The translations under genes were made by a program, and so were the position numbers. From Mycolicibacterium austroafricanum (lineage in GTDB: Bacteria > Actinomycetota > Actinomycetes > Mycobacteriales > Mycobacteriaceae), in assembly GCF_902705885.1 (NCBI RefSeq), contig NZ_CACSIP010000001.1, positions 1 through 43,830 of the forward strand: a DNA stretch of 43,830 bases, given 5' to 3'. Positions 1 through 8,518 of the stretch are shown piece by piece. A model generated the notes under the pieces. It saw only the letters and a program-made list of their open reading frames with translations, did no database searches and was not told the DNA's origin. Position 1 is the first letter of the stretch. Every line of letters begins with the position of its first letter.

Positions 1-2
1 GT

Positions 3-1799
3 GTCGGGGCGGGCGGGAATCCGCTCGGCTACAACGGGGCGCCGGTGCCGGTGTACATCGTGGCCGGGCCCGGCGGCGGCGGCCAGGTGCCCGGCGTGGT
101 CGGTGACATGATCAACGCCGCCGGTGTCCCCCTGGCCGACCAAGCCGGAAACGCCGTGGATGCAGTGTTCGGCGTCGGGAACCGTCCACTGCCCACCGAC
201 CCCGTGCAGCTGGGGCGGCTTTTCCAGGAGCGCAACCCGATGGCCCTGGCAGCCGCGATGGGCTACCAAGTGGGCGACTACAGCCGACAAGGCGGCGGTT
301 TGGACGCGCAGAACCTGTTCACCGGCGGGCCGAAAACCCAGGCCGACGGCCGCATCTTCTCCGACACCGCCAGTTTGGTGGACCGAACCTTTTCCTCGCT
401 GCAGGCCGTTCTCCAGGCGCAGCACGAGCAGATGCTCGATGTGACCAGTCAAGTGCGGGACCACCTCACCGAGAAGCTCCTGAAACCGGTGTTACAGGAC
501 GGTGTCACATCCGGCGTCGATGCGATCTCAACGGCGACTTCGTCGGCGATCGGGCAATCGATGGGGCAGGCAGCCGCACCACCCATAGCGGACGCGGTCC
601 GTGCCGCCATCCCCGCGGCTGCACCTGCTGCTACAACTGGCGGGGTGCCGCACGGCGGTGGTGGGCTGCCCGGCCCGCCTGGGATGGCGACAGGCGGCGC
701 GATCTGGGGCGGCATCCCCGGTAAAGATTCGGTGCCGATCCTCGGTATGCCCGGCGAACACATGCTGACCGTCCCTGACGTCGCAGCGCTGGGCGGGCAG
801 GCCGGGGTGTACGCGTTCCGTGATGCACTGCACCGAAACGGCGGCCTGCACCGCATGGCGACTGGCGGCGGTGTCTCCACGAACGATGTGGTGGGCGCCG
901 AGTTCTTCGGGGTGTCGCAGATACCCATCATCTCCACCATCGTCAACGTCCTCGTGTCGATTCTGCTGCGGCTGGTGGGTATCGAGTTGGAGGCCCGAGA
1001 CACCCTGCAGGAAATCACGGGTGAGGTGCGTCAGTTCCGCGGCGAGTTCGCGCCGTTCGACGCGATGGGCCGCCTGATGTCCGACACCAGCGCCCTGGTC
1101 GAACGCACCCAATCGAGCGAGAAAACAGCAGTCGACGAACGCGTCCGCATCCTGAAACTGGTGATCTCGGAGACGATCAAGTGGATCATCAAGCAGTTCG
1201 TCATACCCATCACCGAGGCGGTCGCGAACACTGCCATCCAGGCCGGGGCCAGCGCAGCTGGAATGGCGCTCAACACGCAGGCACCCGGCGCGGGCAGCAT
1301 CGTCTCATCGCTGATCTCGTCGGGCGGTCAGGCAGCCGTCGGGATCGGCATGGATGTGTGGCGCGGCGCCGTCGACGCCATCACGCCCGTCGCGACCGAC
1401 CTCGTCGGCGACCTCATCGAACGGGTATTCCCCGGCCTCGTCAACGGCCTGTTCTCCGGACGGTGGCTGGCGAACCTATTCACCCCCCGCATCGGCGGAC
1501 TGTCCGGCGGGCTAGCGGGCCTGTTCGCCGGGCTGGCCGGCGTCGCGGACATGACGTTCGACTCCGGCGGCGTCGCCACCGGCAAGGGTGTGCTGCTGAA
1601 GAACACCATCCACCCCGAACGGGTCCTGTCGCCCAGCCAAACCGAGGCGCTCGAGGACCTGCCGGGCGCTCTGCGGGAGTTCGCCCGCTCCAACGGCGGC
1701 GGTAAACAGCTGACCGTTCACCTCACGCAGGAGATCTACGGTGGCCCGGCGGCGGCCGACGACGCCGCCGACAGCATCATGAAACTGGTGGGGCGGTAA
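3..1799 (+). CDS. phage tape measure protein, 3' part (partial)
   Basis: The frame is open to the left edge of the window, so the gene starts outside it; about 598 residues are visible. The product is read as the C-terminal part of a siphovirus tape measure protein, which sets tail length and passes through the tail tube during DNA ejection. Visible signs are long Ala/Gly-rich stretches, a hydrophobic segment around 950-1000 (IPIISTIVNVLVSILLRLVG), amphipathic helices, and a Gly-rich section around 680-790 with GIPGKDSVPILGMPGEHMLT, a pattern common near the end of actinophage tape measures. It is followed after 6 bases by a minor tail gene, the usual order in mycobacteriophages. No lytic-transglycosylase or peptidase motif was seen in the visible part. 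The assignment rests on composition and position, not on a catalytic motif. Confidence 0.82.
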   Translation, partial: VGAGGNPLGYNGAPVPVYIVAGPGGGGQVPGVVGDMINAAGVPLADQAGNAVDAVFGVGNRPLPTDPVQLGRLFQERNPMALAAAMGYQVGDYSRQGGGLDAQNLFTGGPKTQADGRIFSDTASLVDRTFSSLQAVLQAQHEQMLDVTSQVRDHLTEKLLKPVLQDGVTSGVDAISTATSSAIGQSMGQAAAPPIADAVRAAIPAAAPAATTGGVPHGGGGLPGPPGMATGGAIWGGIPGKDSVPILGMPGEHMLTVPDVAALGGQAGVYAFRDALHRNGGLHRMATGGGVSTNDVVGAEFFGVSQIPIISTIVNVLVSILLRLVGIELEARDTLQEITGEVRQFRGEFAPFDAMGRLMSDTSALVERTQSSEKTAVDERVRILKLVISETIKWIIKQFVIPITEAVANTAIQAGASAAGMALNTQAPGAGSIVSSLISSGGQAAVGIGMDVWRGAVDAITPVATDLVGDLIERVFPGLVNGLFSGRWLANLFTPRIGGLSGGLAGLFAGLAGVADMTFDSGGVATGKGVLLKNTIHPERVLSPSQTEALEDLPGALREFARSNGGGKQLTVHLTQEIYGGPAAADDAADSIMKLVGR

Positions 1800-1805
1800 C
1801 CGGCT

Positions 1806-3371
1806 GTGTTCAGAGGCTTTTTCTCACTTAACGGCATCGAGATCGCCAACTCGTCGCGCGTCGTGGCGCACCTCGGCCGCGACGAACCAGTCAGCGACGC
1901 CGGCATGTTCGGCGGCGACCAGATCCCCACCCAGGTCCTCGTCGAAGACCCCCCCGGGTCGGGCCTGTATGTGCCGGAAACCGATGAGGACGCGCCGCTG
2001 CTGTACGACACCGGCGACATGGTGGCAGACGAGGACGGCCTGTACCCGTTGACGTTGGGGCCGTGCGGCCTGCCTGAAGCCGACGACTACCTCGACCTGT
2101 ACGAGATCCCCGGGTCGTCGACGGAGCTGCGGCCCGGGCTGTGGTCCCCCCCGGATGGTGCGCGGCGTTACGGGCCGGGCCTGATGGTGGTTGACGGAAC
2201 CTGCTGGGGGGCGGCCGCGATCTGCGAATCGTGCGCCGTGACGGTCGCCTACGACGATTCGTGGCCCGGCTTGCAGGAGTTCCTCGACGACCCGGTGTAT
2301 CGGCCCGAGTTGGCGCCGTGGTACAGCGTGGAGCTGCCCGAGTCGGGGGAGTTCGGCGGGGTGTGGGTGATGAAGGTCGACGGGTGGGGCGCGGCCCCGG
2401 TGGAACGCCCGATCACCCAGATGGCCGGGCCGGGCGCGGTCGCGGGCCCGCACCGCGACGCCTCCCGCACACTCACGTTCGATGCGCTGCTGATCGGCTG
2501 CACCAACGCGGGCGTCGTGTACGGGCTGCAGTGGCTGTCATGCCTGCTGCGCGACACCAACACCATGTCCGACAGTGTGCTCAGGTATCTGGCGGCGTCC
2601 CCCCAGGGGTCCGGGGTGGATCCGGCGAGTCTGTTGCGGGACGCGCACGGCGCGGTGTTGACGCGTTCGCCGCGCGTCACCGAACAGTTCGTCACCACCC
2701 GCGGCCCCAACCAGCAGGCCAACGTGTTCCGGGTGCAGTGGGAGTTGACGGTCCTGTCGCCGTACGCCTACTTCCCGGCCGTCACGCTCGACGCGGATTG
2801 GGATGAGATCGCCCGCCAACCGGTGAACTGGGTGCACGCCGCGGACTGCACGAAACCCGACACCTGCCTGGACATGCCGGTGCTGTTCTCCACCGAATGT
2901 GTGCCCGAACAGATCGCGGTGATCAACACCCCGCCGCCGGTGTGCGGGGGCTGTCTGCCGGTCGGGGAGATCGACAAATACTCCTACCGGGTCCCGACGA
3001 TGGATTACGCGTTCCGCTGCCGAGAGACGGCGGTCACGACGATCATCCGCAACACCGGCGAATCCAGCTTGACGTTGCAGGCGTTCTGGCGGATCTGCGG
3101 CACCGACATCCGCTGCGAGGACAACCGGTGGCCGCTGCAAGTCTCCGGCCTGCCAGCGGGCGCGGAGCTGGTGTTGGACGGCATATCCGGCCGCTACTGG
3201 GCGTACTACGACGGGCGCCGCCACAAAGTGAAGGGTGTAGTGGGCACCCCGCACGGCGCGCCGTGGCGGCCGCCGCTGATCGACCGGCAAACCTGCTGGG
3301 ACTTCATCGTGCAAACCGCGGCGTCCAGCGAGTTCGAGGTCAGCTTCTCACTCGCCGACCGGGAGCCCTGA
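1806..3371 (+). CDS. phage minor tail protein (distal tail type)
   Basis: A 521-residue protein starting at GTG, 6 bases after the tape measure stop. Position directly after the tape measure fits a distal tail or baseplate-hub component. It is unusually rich in cysteine for a phage structural protein: a C-x2-C near residue 140 and a CGGC motif with further Cys around residues 340-450, which could be disulfides or a metal site. Around residue 45 it has VEDPPGSGLYVPET, which recurs almost unchanged in the 44-residue ORF at 9681. The phage family is recognised by order and general features; no enzymatic motif is visible. Confidence 0.8.
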   Translation: MFRGFFSLNGIEIANSSRVVAHLGRDEPVSDAGMFGGDQIPTQVLVEDPPGSGLYVPETDEDAPLLYDTGDMVADEDGLYPLTLGPCGLPEADDYLDLYEIPGSSTELRPGLWSPPDGARRYGPGLMVVDGTCWGAAAICESCAVTVAYDDSWPGLQEFLDDPVYRPELAPWYSVELPESGEFGGVWVMKVDGWGAAPVERPITQMAGPGAVAGPHRDASRTLTFDALLIGCTNAGVVYGLQWLSCLLRDTNTMSDSVLRYLAASPQGSGVDPASLLRDAHGAVLTRSPRVTEQFVTTRGPNQQANVFRVQWELTVLSPYAYFPAVTLDADWDEIARQPVNWVHAADCTKPDTCLDMPVLFSTECVPEQIAVINTPPPVCGGCLPVGEIDKYSYRVPTMDYAFRCRETAVTTIIRNTGESSLTLQAFWRICGTDIRCEDNRWPLQVSGLPAGAELVLDGISGRYWAYYDGRRHKVKGVVGTPHGAPWRPPLIDRQTCWDFIVQTAASSEFEVSFSLADREP

Positions 3372-3374
3372 CCC

Positions 3375-4427
3375 GTGGGCATTGTTTCTGATGAGCAGAT
3401 CGTGGCGATCCGCACCCACACGGGTGTCCCGGTGTACCAGTTCCGCGGCGACCGGATCGTCCAGATGGAATGGACGCGGGAGCAGCGGGAGGTGTCGACG
3501 TGCGACCTGGTGTTGCCGCCCGTGACGGGGGTTGATGACCTGCCGACGCCGTGGCTGCACTGGGTCGACGTGTGGAACGGTGACGGCGACGAACGGTACT
3601 GGTCGGGCCCGATCGTCGACGTCACCCTCGACCATCGGGCGATGACGGTCGCAGCGTCGGACGCGGCGACATGGGCGGGCGGCACCCGCTGCCCGATCAC
3701 GAAACGGTGGGAGGCGGCCGACCCGGCGCAGATCGCGGGCGAGTTGTGGGACGGCATGATCGAAGTTCAGGGGTTGCAGACCCGGCCGGTGGTGCGGTTC
3801 GACCCGCGGGGCGGCCGGTTCGATTTCGCGTCGTCGAACAAGGACGGCCAGGTCGAAATGCTGGACCAGACGATCCGCCGCCTCGTCGAGGTGGGGCAGC
3901 TGCATTGGACGGTGGTGGCCGGCCGGCCGATCTTGGGGCCGGCACCGTTCGATTCGGTGGCCGAGCTCGGCGAGCACCATTTCGTCGGCGAGAACGCGTT
4001 CCGGCTGCACCGCTCGGGCGGGCAAATGTTCAACGACGTGATGGTGCGCGGCGCCGACGCCGTCGTCACGAAACGCGTCGAGGCCGGCGGGTTGAACCGG
4101 CAAACCATCAAGGACATCGAGTCGATGTTCGGGGTGTCGAACCTGGACCGGGCCGCCCACCAGCTGGTGCGTTACACCGGTGCGGTCCGGGACTCCATCA
4201 CGATGCCCAACGGGGCGGTGTTGGCGCCGGACGCGCCGGTCACGATCGGCGAGTTGATTCCGTCGGCGCGGTTCGTCGTCGAAGCGTTCGGCCTGCTGGC
4301 CGTCATGGAACTCGACCAGGTTTCGGTGACCTACTCTCAGGGGGTCAGTCAGGTGGCGGTGAAATTGGAGGCCGTCAACGACGACCTACCGGAGTTGCTG
4401 TCCGCCGGTCTGGGGGTGGATCAGTGA
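3375..4427 (+). CDS. phage minor tail protein (hub-like)
   Basis: A 350-residue protein, GTG start, 3 bases after the preceding stop. It opens with a beta-rich segment (IRTHTGVPVYQFRGDRIVQM) and includes DRIVQMEWTREQREVSTCDL and RYWSGPIVDVTLDH, patterns typical of the second minor tail protein after the tape measure in actinobacterial siphoviruses, related to baseplate-hub folds. It is likely part of the tail tip that contacts the host envelope. Its stop overlaps the next start (GTGA), so translation is probably coupled. The exact role is inferred from gene order. Confidence 0.75.
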   Translation: MGIVSDEQIVAIRTHTGVPVYQFRGDRIVQMEWTREQREVSTCDLVLPPVTGVDDLPTPWLHWVDVWNGDGDERYWSGPIVDVTLDHRAMTVAASDAATWAGGTRCPITKRWEAADPAQIAGELWDGMIEVQGLQTRPVVRFDPRGGRFDFASSNKDGQVEMLDQTIRRLVEVGQLHWTVVAGRPILGPAPFDSVAELGEHHFVGENAFRLHRSGGQMFNDVMVRGADAVVTKRVEAGGLNRQTIKDIESMFGVSNLDRAAHQLVRYTGAVRDSITMPNGAVLAPDAPVTIGELIPSARFVVEAFGLLAVMELDQVSVTYSQGVSQVAVKLEAVNDDLPELLSAGLGVDQ

Positions 4428-5092
4428 GCGACGCCGGCCGCGGCCCCAACACCCCCGCGGAGCTGATCCGGTCGTTCGACAAGCGGCTGCGGGCGTTGGA
4501 GCGTAAGCAGACGCAGCGTGTCGGCGGCTACGTGATGGGCAGCGACCCGGCCGGGCGGGTGGTGCTCACCAACACCGACGGCCGCGAAGTTGTGTTGACC
4601 CCCGACCCGGTAGCGGACCCGGAAATCACCGGCACACCGCAGGTGTCGGGTACGACCCTGCGGGTGTTCCGCGCCACCACCGACGAAATTGCGATCCCGG
4701 CCGCCGCGACCCCCACCGCATACCCGGACGGCCTGTTCGACACCGTGCACTGGATTTCCAACGACCTGGCCGACCGGTTCGACATGGCGACCGGCGCCCT
4801 GACGGTCGGGTCGGAAGGCCCCTACCTGGTGGAGCACCGCATCCAGGTGGACACCAATATCAACACCAACAACGTCACCCCTCTGATCCTGGTGAACGGG
4901 GCGGAGTTCACCCGCGGTAAGCAGATGTTCGGGTCTACGAACGACAACTCGAACAACTGGGCCGATCTGCGGGTCGTGCGGTGTGTGCCCGACGATGTGC
5001 TGCAGGTCGGCCGGCTGATGACGTTCTCCCGCGACGCTGTCGGCGACGAGGCCGGCGTCCTGACGTACCTGTCGATTGTGAAGCTGGCCTGA
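4424..5092 (+). CDS. phage tail protein, probable receptor-binding or tip component
   Basis: A 222-residue protein. The GTG at 4424 overlaps the previous stop as GTGA and is preferred over a much longer upstream extension that would lie inside the preceding gene. The N-terminal ~35 residues (IRSFDKRLRALERKQTQRVG) are a short amphipathic or coiled-coil helix of the kind that trimerises tail proteins. The C-terminal ~120 residues are beta-rich (YLVEHRIQVDTNINTN, then VNGAEFTRGKQMFGS), reminiscent of C1q/TNF-like jelly rolls in phage fibres; that fold is a guess from pattern. The next gene is separated by a promoter-like motif, so this may close one translational unit. Confidence 0.65.
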   Translation: MSDAGRGPNTPAELIRSFDKRLRALERKQTQRVGGYVMGSDPAGRVVLTNTDGREVVLTPDPVADPEITGTPQVSGTTLRVFRATTDEIAIPAAATPTAYPDGLFDTVHWISNDLADRFDMATGALTVGSEGPYLVEHRIQVDTNINTNNVTPLILVNGAEFTRGKQMFGSTNDNSNNWADLRVVRCVPDDVLQVGRLMTFSRDAVGDEAGVLTYLSIVKLA

Positions 5093-5119
5093 TCACCCCC
5101 GCTCCGTAGCCTTCGGCGG
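5093..5119 (+). promoter_or_regulatory. start-associated motif / putative leaderless promoter (copy 1)
   Basis: TCACCC at 5093-5098, then a -10-like TAGCCT at 5107-5112, ending 7 bases before the GTG at 5120. There is no Shine-Dalgarno sequence before that GTG. The same architecture recurs before the genes at 8519, 9681, 13544 and, more weakly, 12897. The spacing is what a leaderless mycobacterial transcript would have, with +1 at the start codon. Confidence 0.5.
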
Positions 5120-5758
5120 GTGGCGTACTTGGAGTACACCGAGCCGAATGTGTGCATCGGGGAGAACCTCACGACCGACGAGGCCGGGGCGTTGCGGCTG
5201 CAGCCGTGGAGTGTGCCGCGCGTCGTCGTCGACGTCCGCGCGCTCGCCGCCGGCGACGGGAAGGTGTACTCGACGACCGCGCTGCCGGGGAAACTGCTGA
5301 TCAACCAGAAGGTGAATTGGCGCAACGACTCCCCGCTGGAGCAGATGCTGCTGATCCGTGTGATTCGGGCGTCCCGGTCGATCATCGTGTCGAATCCGAA
5401 CGCGATCCAGTTCCGGGACCGCTGGACCTACGCCGTGGATGCCGAACCCACGGTTCCGGTGTCGACCGGCCCGTTCAACGGTCAGCAGGGTGCATCGCTG
5501 GACCTGTCCAGCAACTCGGTGGCGGAGCCGAACCCGGGGGTGTTGTGGACGTGGTCGCCGACGACCAGCGTCGACGAGTGGTGGGGGCCGCTCGAGCCGG
5601 GTGCCCTGTTCAACATGTGGTACCGCTGCTACGTGTGGACGCCGCCGCCATGGTCGGATAACGCGAACCGAAATCAGCCGCTGCATGATGCGCGCGCCAA
5701 CTGGGCGCGCATCCAAATCTGGGCGATGCCTTCCCAGGGAGAGTTGGTTTCTGGATGA
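5120..5758 (+). CDS. phage minor tail protein, tandem paralog 1
   Basis: A 212-residue protein of unknown biochemical role, first of three related proteins (5120, 5892 and the N-terminal half of 6491). The shared core here runs WRNDSPLEQMLLIRVIRASR, then FRDRWTYAVDA, and near the C-terminus LEPGALFNMWYRC followed by RIQIWAMP. The protein is beta-rich and Trp-rich without signal peptide or membrane segment. GTG start without a Shine-Dalgarno sequence, placed 7 bases after a TAGCCT -10-like box. Its stop overlaps the next ATG (ATGA). Probably a structural part of the tail tip or side fibre. Confidence 0.7.
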   Translation: MAYLEYTEPNVCIGENLTTDEAGALRLQPWSVPRVVVDVRALAAGDGKVYSTTALPGKLLINQKVNWRNDSPLEQMLLIRVIRASRSIIVSNPNAIQFRDRWTYAVDAEPTVPVSTGPFNGQQGASLDLSSNSVAEPNPGVLWTWSPTTSVDEWWGPLEPGALFNMWYRCYVWTPPPWSDNANRNQPLHDARANWARIQIWAMPSQGELVSG

Positions 5759-5895
5759 GAGAGCACCTCGCGCCGCCCGATTCGGGTGAACCGGCCAAAC
5801 CGCGGGTCTGCAAGAACTGCGGCGCCACGATGCTGCCGTCCGGTGGGCACACGCTGCGCACCCTCGACGCGAATCACCGCGCGGTGCCGCGGTGA
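5755..5895 (+). CDS. small CxxC protein (46 aa), phage
   Basis: A 46-codon ORF. Its ATG overlaps the upstream stop (ATGA) and its TGA overlaps the next gene's GTG (GTGA), so it is locked into the coupled chain on both sides, good evidence that it is translated. The product contains VCKNCGATMLPSGGHT: a CxxC followed by a histidine 12 residues later, suggesting half a zinc ribbon or knuckle. No known function is recognised. It could be a small tail-assembly or regulatory factor, or mainly a coupling peptide. Confidence 0.65.
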   Translation: MREHLAPPDSGEPAKPRVCKNCGATMLPSGGHTLRTLDANHRAVPR

Positions 5896-6491
5896 GCATC
5901 AAACTCTGTGTCTCCGAGAACATGCTGTCGACGACGGCCGGCATGGATATGCGACGCAACTGGTTCCCGCGGATCGTCGCGGAGGCGTTCCTGGAGTCGA
6001 CGAAGGACGGTGAGATCTCCCGGGCGCCGGATCCGGTGCCGATGATCACCGGCGATTTGACGTACTACAACAATTCGGGGGCGCCGCAGAACCTGCTGGT
6101 GCAGGTGTTGCGGGCACCCCGGTCGGTGGTGGCGCAGTCGCCGGCGACGGTGGTGATTCACGATGCGTGGTCGTTCGCGGTGGGGGCGTCGCCCAGCGCG
6201 GACTATCCGAGCGTTATTCAGGACACGTTCGGGGGTCGGGCGCAGGTTGATCGGCCGGAGGTGGAGGCCGACAAGCTGCGGTACGGACGGCTGTTTTTGG
6301 ATGGTGATGCGTCGCAGGCGTTCGTCCCGATCGGGGTGTTGGAGCCGAAAGAGTCGATGCATTTCCGCTATTTGGCGGCGGTCCAAACCCCCGGCACGTG
6401 GACCACGCCGAGTGAGTTTGAGCCGCGCTGGGAAGCGTATGCGCGGTGGTCCCGGCTGCTGGCGTTGGCGTCGCCGGTGGGGTCGGCCTGA
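5892..6491 (+). CDS. phage minor tail protein, tandem paralog 2
   Basis: A 199-residue protein, GTG start overlapping the small CxxC ORF. It is related to its neighbours at 5120 and 6491: YYNNSGAPQNLLVQVLRAPR followed by HDAWSFAVGASP corresponds to paralog 1's core, and the C-terminal LEPKESMHFRYLAAVQTP and WSRLLALASP correspond to its end. No enzymatic motif, signal peptide or membrane segment. The stop TGA overlaps the next ATG (TGATG). Likely a tail-tip or side-fibre structural protein produced by local gene duplication. Confidence 0.7.
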   Translation: MSIKLCVSENMLSTTAGMDMRRNWFPRIVAEAFLESTKDGEISRAPDPVPMITGDLTYYNNSGAPQNLLVQVLRAPRSVVAQSPATVVIHDAWSFAVGASPSADYPSVIQDTFGGRAQVDRPEVEADKLRYGRLFLDGDASQAFVPIGVLEPKESMHFRYLAAVQTPGTWTTPSEFEPRWEAYARWSRLLALASPVGSA

Positions 6492-7783
6492 TGTCGGAGC
6501 ATTTCGGTGTCGCGGCCGGTGTGATCACCCCGAATCCGTGGATGCAGTACCGGCCGGTCGCGTCCGAGTCGGCGATGTCGGTGTCGCGGTCCTACGCCCC
6601 GTCGGGCGGCGGGAACAAGGACGACTTGGTGCAGTCGGTGGTGGTGTCGTGGACGAATACGGCGCCGGAAGCGCAGTGGTTGCACGGCATGGTGACCCGT
6701 TCGGGTGTGCAGGTCGGGTTGCAGGCCCGTTCCCGCGGCTATCTGGCGGACTTCCACGGCTATGTGACGGCAGCGTCGAAACCGGCCGCGGACGCCTACG
6801 AACTGTTCGAGGTGTCGCGTTCCGGTGGGGGCATGAACACTGGGTCGGGTGGCGGTCTGGGTGGCACGGAGTTCGGTATCGCGGAGAAGCGGGAGAACAC
6901 GACGAGCGCGCCGTTCATGCCGCATTCGCCGGGCCTGATCCGGGTGGAGTCCGGTGACACGGTGTGGTGCCGGGTGGATGTGCGGTTCCGCACCGAGTTT
7001 TGGGAGAACACGTCGGTTCCGGGGGGGTCGTCGGAGTCGGGGTTCATCTCCGGCGACACCCGCATCGATTTGTTCGCGATCCCGACGATCGTCGACCCCG
7101 GTCCGCGCCCGAACCCCACCATTGTGGGGGTCGAGTCGGCCCGTGAGGTGTCGGGTCTGCTCGGCGAGGTCCCAACGGTGGTGGATGTGCCAGCCGGGGT
7201 AGCTGAGGGCGACATGATCATTGCGATCGTGGCGAACAACTGGGGCCTGCTATCCGACATCGTTGCGGAGGAGTCGGGGTGGACACAGATCCATGTCCGC
7301 GACGCCGGCTGGCAGGACATCCACATGCGGGTGTTCCTGCGGATCGCCACCGACGACGAACCCGAGACTTACACGTTCCACAACGGTTTGGCGGCCGAGG
7401 AGATCACCCATCTGATCGTGGTGCGTGACGTGTCGCTGCTGCTCGATGACGGCTGGTATGTGGCGTCGTCACTGCGGCAGCGGTGGTGGGAACGCAACGA
7501 CGGGCACATCGCCCCTAGCATTGACCGGTCGGGGCAGCTGCTGCTGTGCCTGTCGTATTTCTCGCACGGCCTGTCGCAGGCACCCATCACCCAGGAACAG
7601 CCAACCGGTATGACGGTGCTGTCGGAGGTGACGGGGGCGGCGTCGACGATGGCGATCGCGGTACTGTCGTCGCCGCCACGCCCGACGGGTGAGCGTGCGT
7701 TCGTCCCGTCGAAACGGCCGGTGTGGTCGGGGCATTCGATCTGCGTGACGATGCTGCTGCCCGGCACGAAACCCTCCCCCTGA
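6491..7783 (+). CDS. phage minor tail protein, tandem paralog 3 fused to a second domain
   Basis: A 430-residue protein. The ATG at 6491 overlaps the previous stop and is preferred to an in-frame upstream start. Residues 1-200 match the two preceding genes in layout (VVVSWTNTAPEAQWLHGMV, then RGYLADFHGYVTAASKP, ending near RIDLFAIPT). A short Pro-rich linker (DPGPRPNPT) joins a second domain beginning VDVPAGVAEGDMIIAIVANN, a beta-sandwich pattern frequent in actinophage minor tail proteins, often before adhesion modules. The fusion suggests that the paralog family supplies a mounting domain and this copy carries an added surface module. Confidence 0.7.
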   Translation: MSEHFGVAAGVITPNPWMQYRPVASESAMSVSRSYAPSGGGNKDDLVQSVVVSWTNTAPEAQWLHGMVTRSGVQVGLQARSRGYLADFHGYVTAASKPAADAYELFEVSRSGGGMNTGSGGGLGGTEFGIAEKRENTTSAPFMPHSPGLIRVESGDTVWCRVDVRFRTEFWENTSVPGGSSESGFISGDTRIDLFAIPTIVDPGPRPNPTIVGVESAREVSGLLGEVPTVVDVPAGVAEGDMIIAIVANNWGLLSDIVAEESGWTQIHVRDAGWQDIHMRVFLRIATDDEPETYTFHNGLAAEEITHLIVVRDVSLLLDDGWYVASSLRQRWWERNDGHIAPSIDRSGQLLLCLSYFSHGLSQAPITQEQPTGMTVLSEVTGAASTMAIAVLSSPPRPTGERAFVPSKRPVWSGHSICVTMLLPGTKPSP

Positions 7784-7800
7784 CCATCGAGGAGTCCATC

Positions 7801-8151
7801 ATGTTCGATCCGCCTCCCGGCTATCACGACATGCTCGGCGACGCCGAGCACAACACCCGCCAATCCGGCTACGCCAACCTCGACGTCGACGAGGTGGGTG
7901 TCGTGCGGGCACGGTATCCGCTGCCCAACGCGGTCCCGAACTTGGCGATGGCGAACACCGACAAGATCAGCCGCGCCAGTCAGTTGATGCACCTGAAACG
8001 GTTCCTCCGCGCCCACGTCGAGGACCTCGACCAGTATCTGGTGGCCATGATGGACGGCACGTTGCCCGCCGACACTGTGGAGAGGATCGCCAAAGCGGTG
8101 GCGGCGTGGGGCACCGCGCGCCCTACTTTGCCGTCGTCAGTCTCTGTGTGA
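7801..8151 (+). CDS. small phage structural-region protein (116 aa)
   Basis: A 116-residue protein. ATG at 7801 with GAGGAG 6 bases upstream; a longer in-frame start would run into the preceding gene. The N-terminus (MFDPPPGYHDMLGDAEHN) and a helical middle (HLKRFLRAHVEDLDQYLVAMM) are typical of small helical proteins found among mycobacteriophage tail genes, but I do not recognise a characterised family. No cysteines, no membrane segment. Stop overlaps the next start as GTGA. Confidence 0.6.
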   Translation: MFDPPPGYHDMLGDAEHNTRQSGYANLDVDEVGVVRARYPLPNAVPNLAMANTDKISRASQLMHLKRFLRAHVEDLDQYLVAMMDGTLPADTVERIAKAVAAWGTARPTLPSSVSV

Positions 8152-8489
8152 CGACGGCTCACCACTGGCGCGATGTTCGGCAGTTCATCCGGGAGAACGG
8201 CATCGCGGATCCGTTGACGGCGTTGCCGTCGATGCATGACCTGCTGGATTACACGGAGAAGATGGTGTTGCAGGGCATCACGTCGGGCGCGGACCGTGCG
8301 GCGGGGGAGATGGAACGCAAGGCGTATCTGGCGCGGCTGTACGGCCCGCAGCCGGGTGAACGGCCCGCGCTGGCGGTGTTGGACCCGGACGGCGACGACG
8401 CGGCGTCTGCGGGGGCGGTGCCGGCCGGGTTTGAGGACCGCCGCGAGGTGGAGGCCAGCTTCGATGCGTTCGCGGCGGCGATGAGGTAG
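8148..8489 (+). CDS. small helical phage protein (113 aa)
   Basis: A 113-residue protein starting at the GTG that overlaps the upstream stop (GTGA). It begins TTAHHWRDVRQFIRENG and continues PSMHDLLDYTEKMVLQG, with an Ala/Asp-rich tail ending EASFDAFAAAMR. The layout (helix, Pro turn, helix) resembles small conserved proteins of mycobacteriophage tail regions. Function unknown. It ends just before a promoter-like motif, so it closes the coupled chain that begins at 7801. Confidence 0.6.
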   Translation: MTTAHHWRDVRQFIRENGIADPLTALPSMHDLLDYTEKMVLQGITSGADRAAGEMERKAYLARLYGPQPGERPALAVLDPDGDDAASAGAVPAGFEDRREVEASFDAFAAAMR

Positions 8490-8490
8490 C

Positions 8491-8518
8491 TGCACCCCCG
8501 GTCCTTAGCTTTCGGTTT
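8491..8518 (+). promoter_or_regulatory. start-associated motif / putative leaderless promoter (copy 2)
   Basis: TGCACCCCCGG at 8491-8501 and a -10-like TAGCTT at 8506-8511, 7 bases before the GTG at 8519. The 32 bases 8491-8522 are identical to 9653-9684. No Shine-Dalgarno sequence is present. Confidence 0.55.

Noticed and set aside
3671..5092. A 473-codon version of the tail gene that ends at 5092
   Set aside because: Its first 750 bases lie inside the previous minor tail gene. The GTG at 4424 with the GTGA overlap is the better start.
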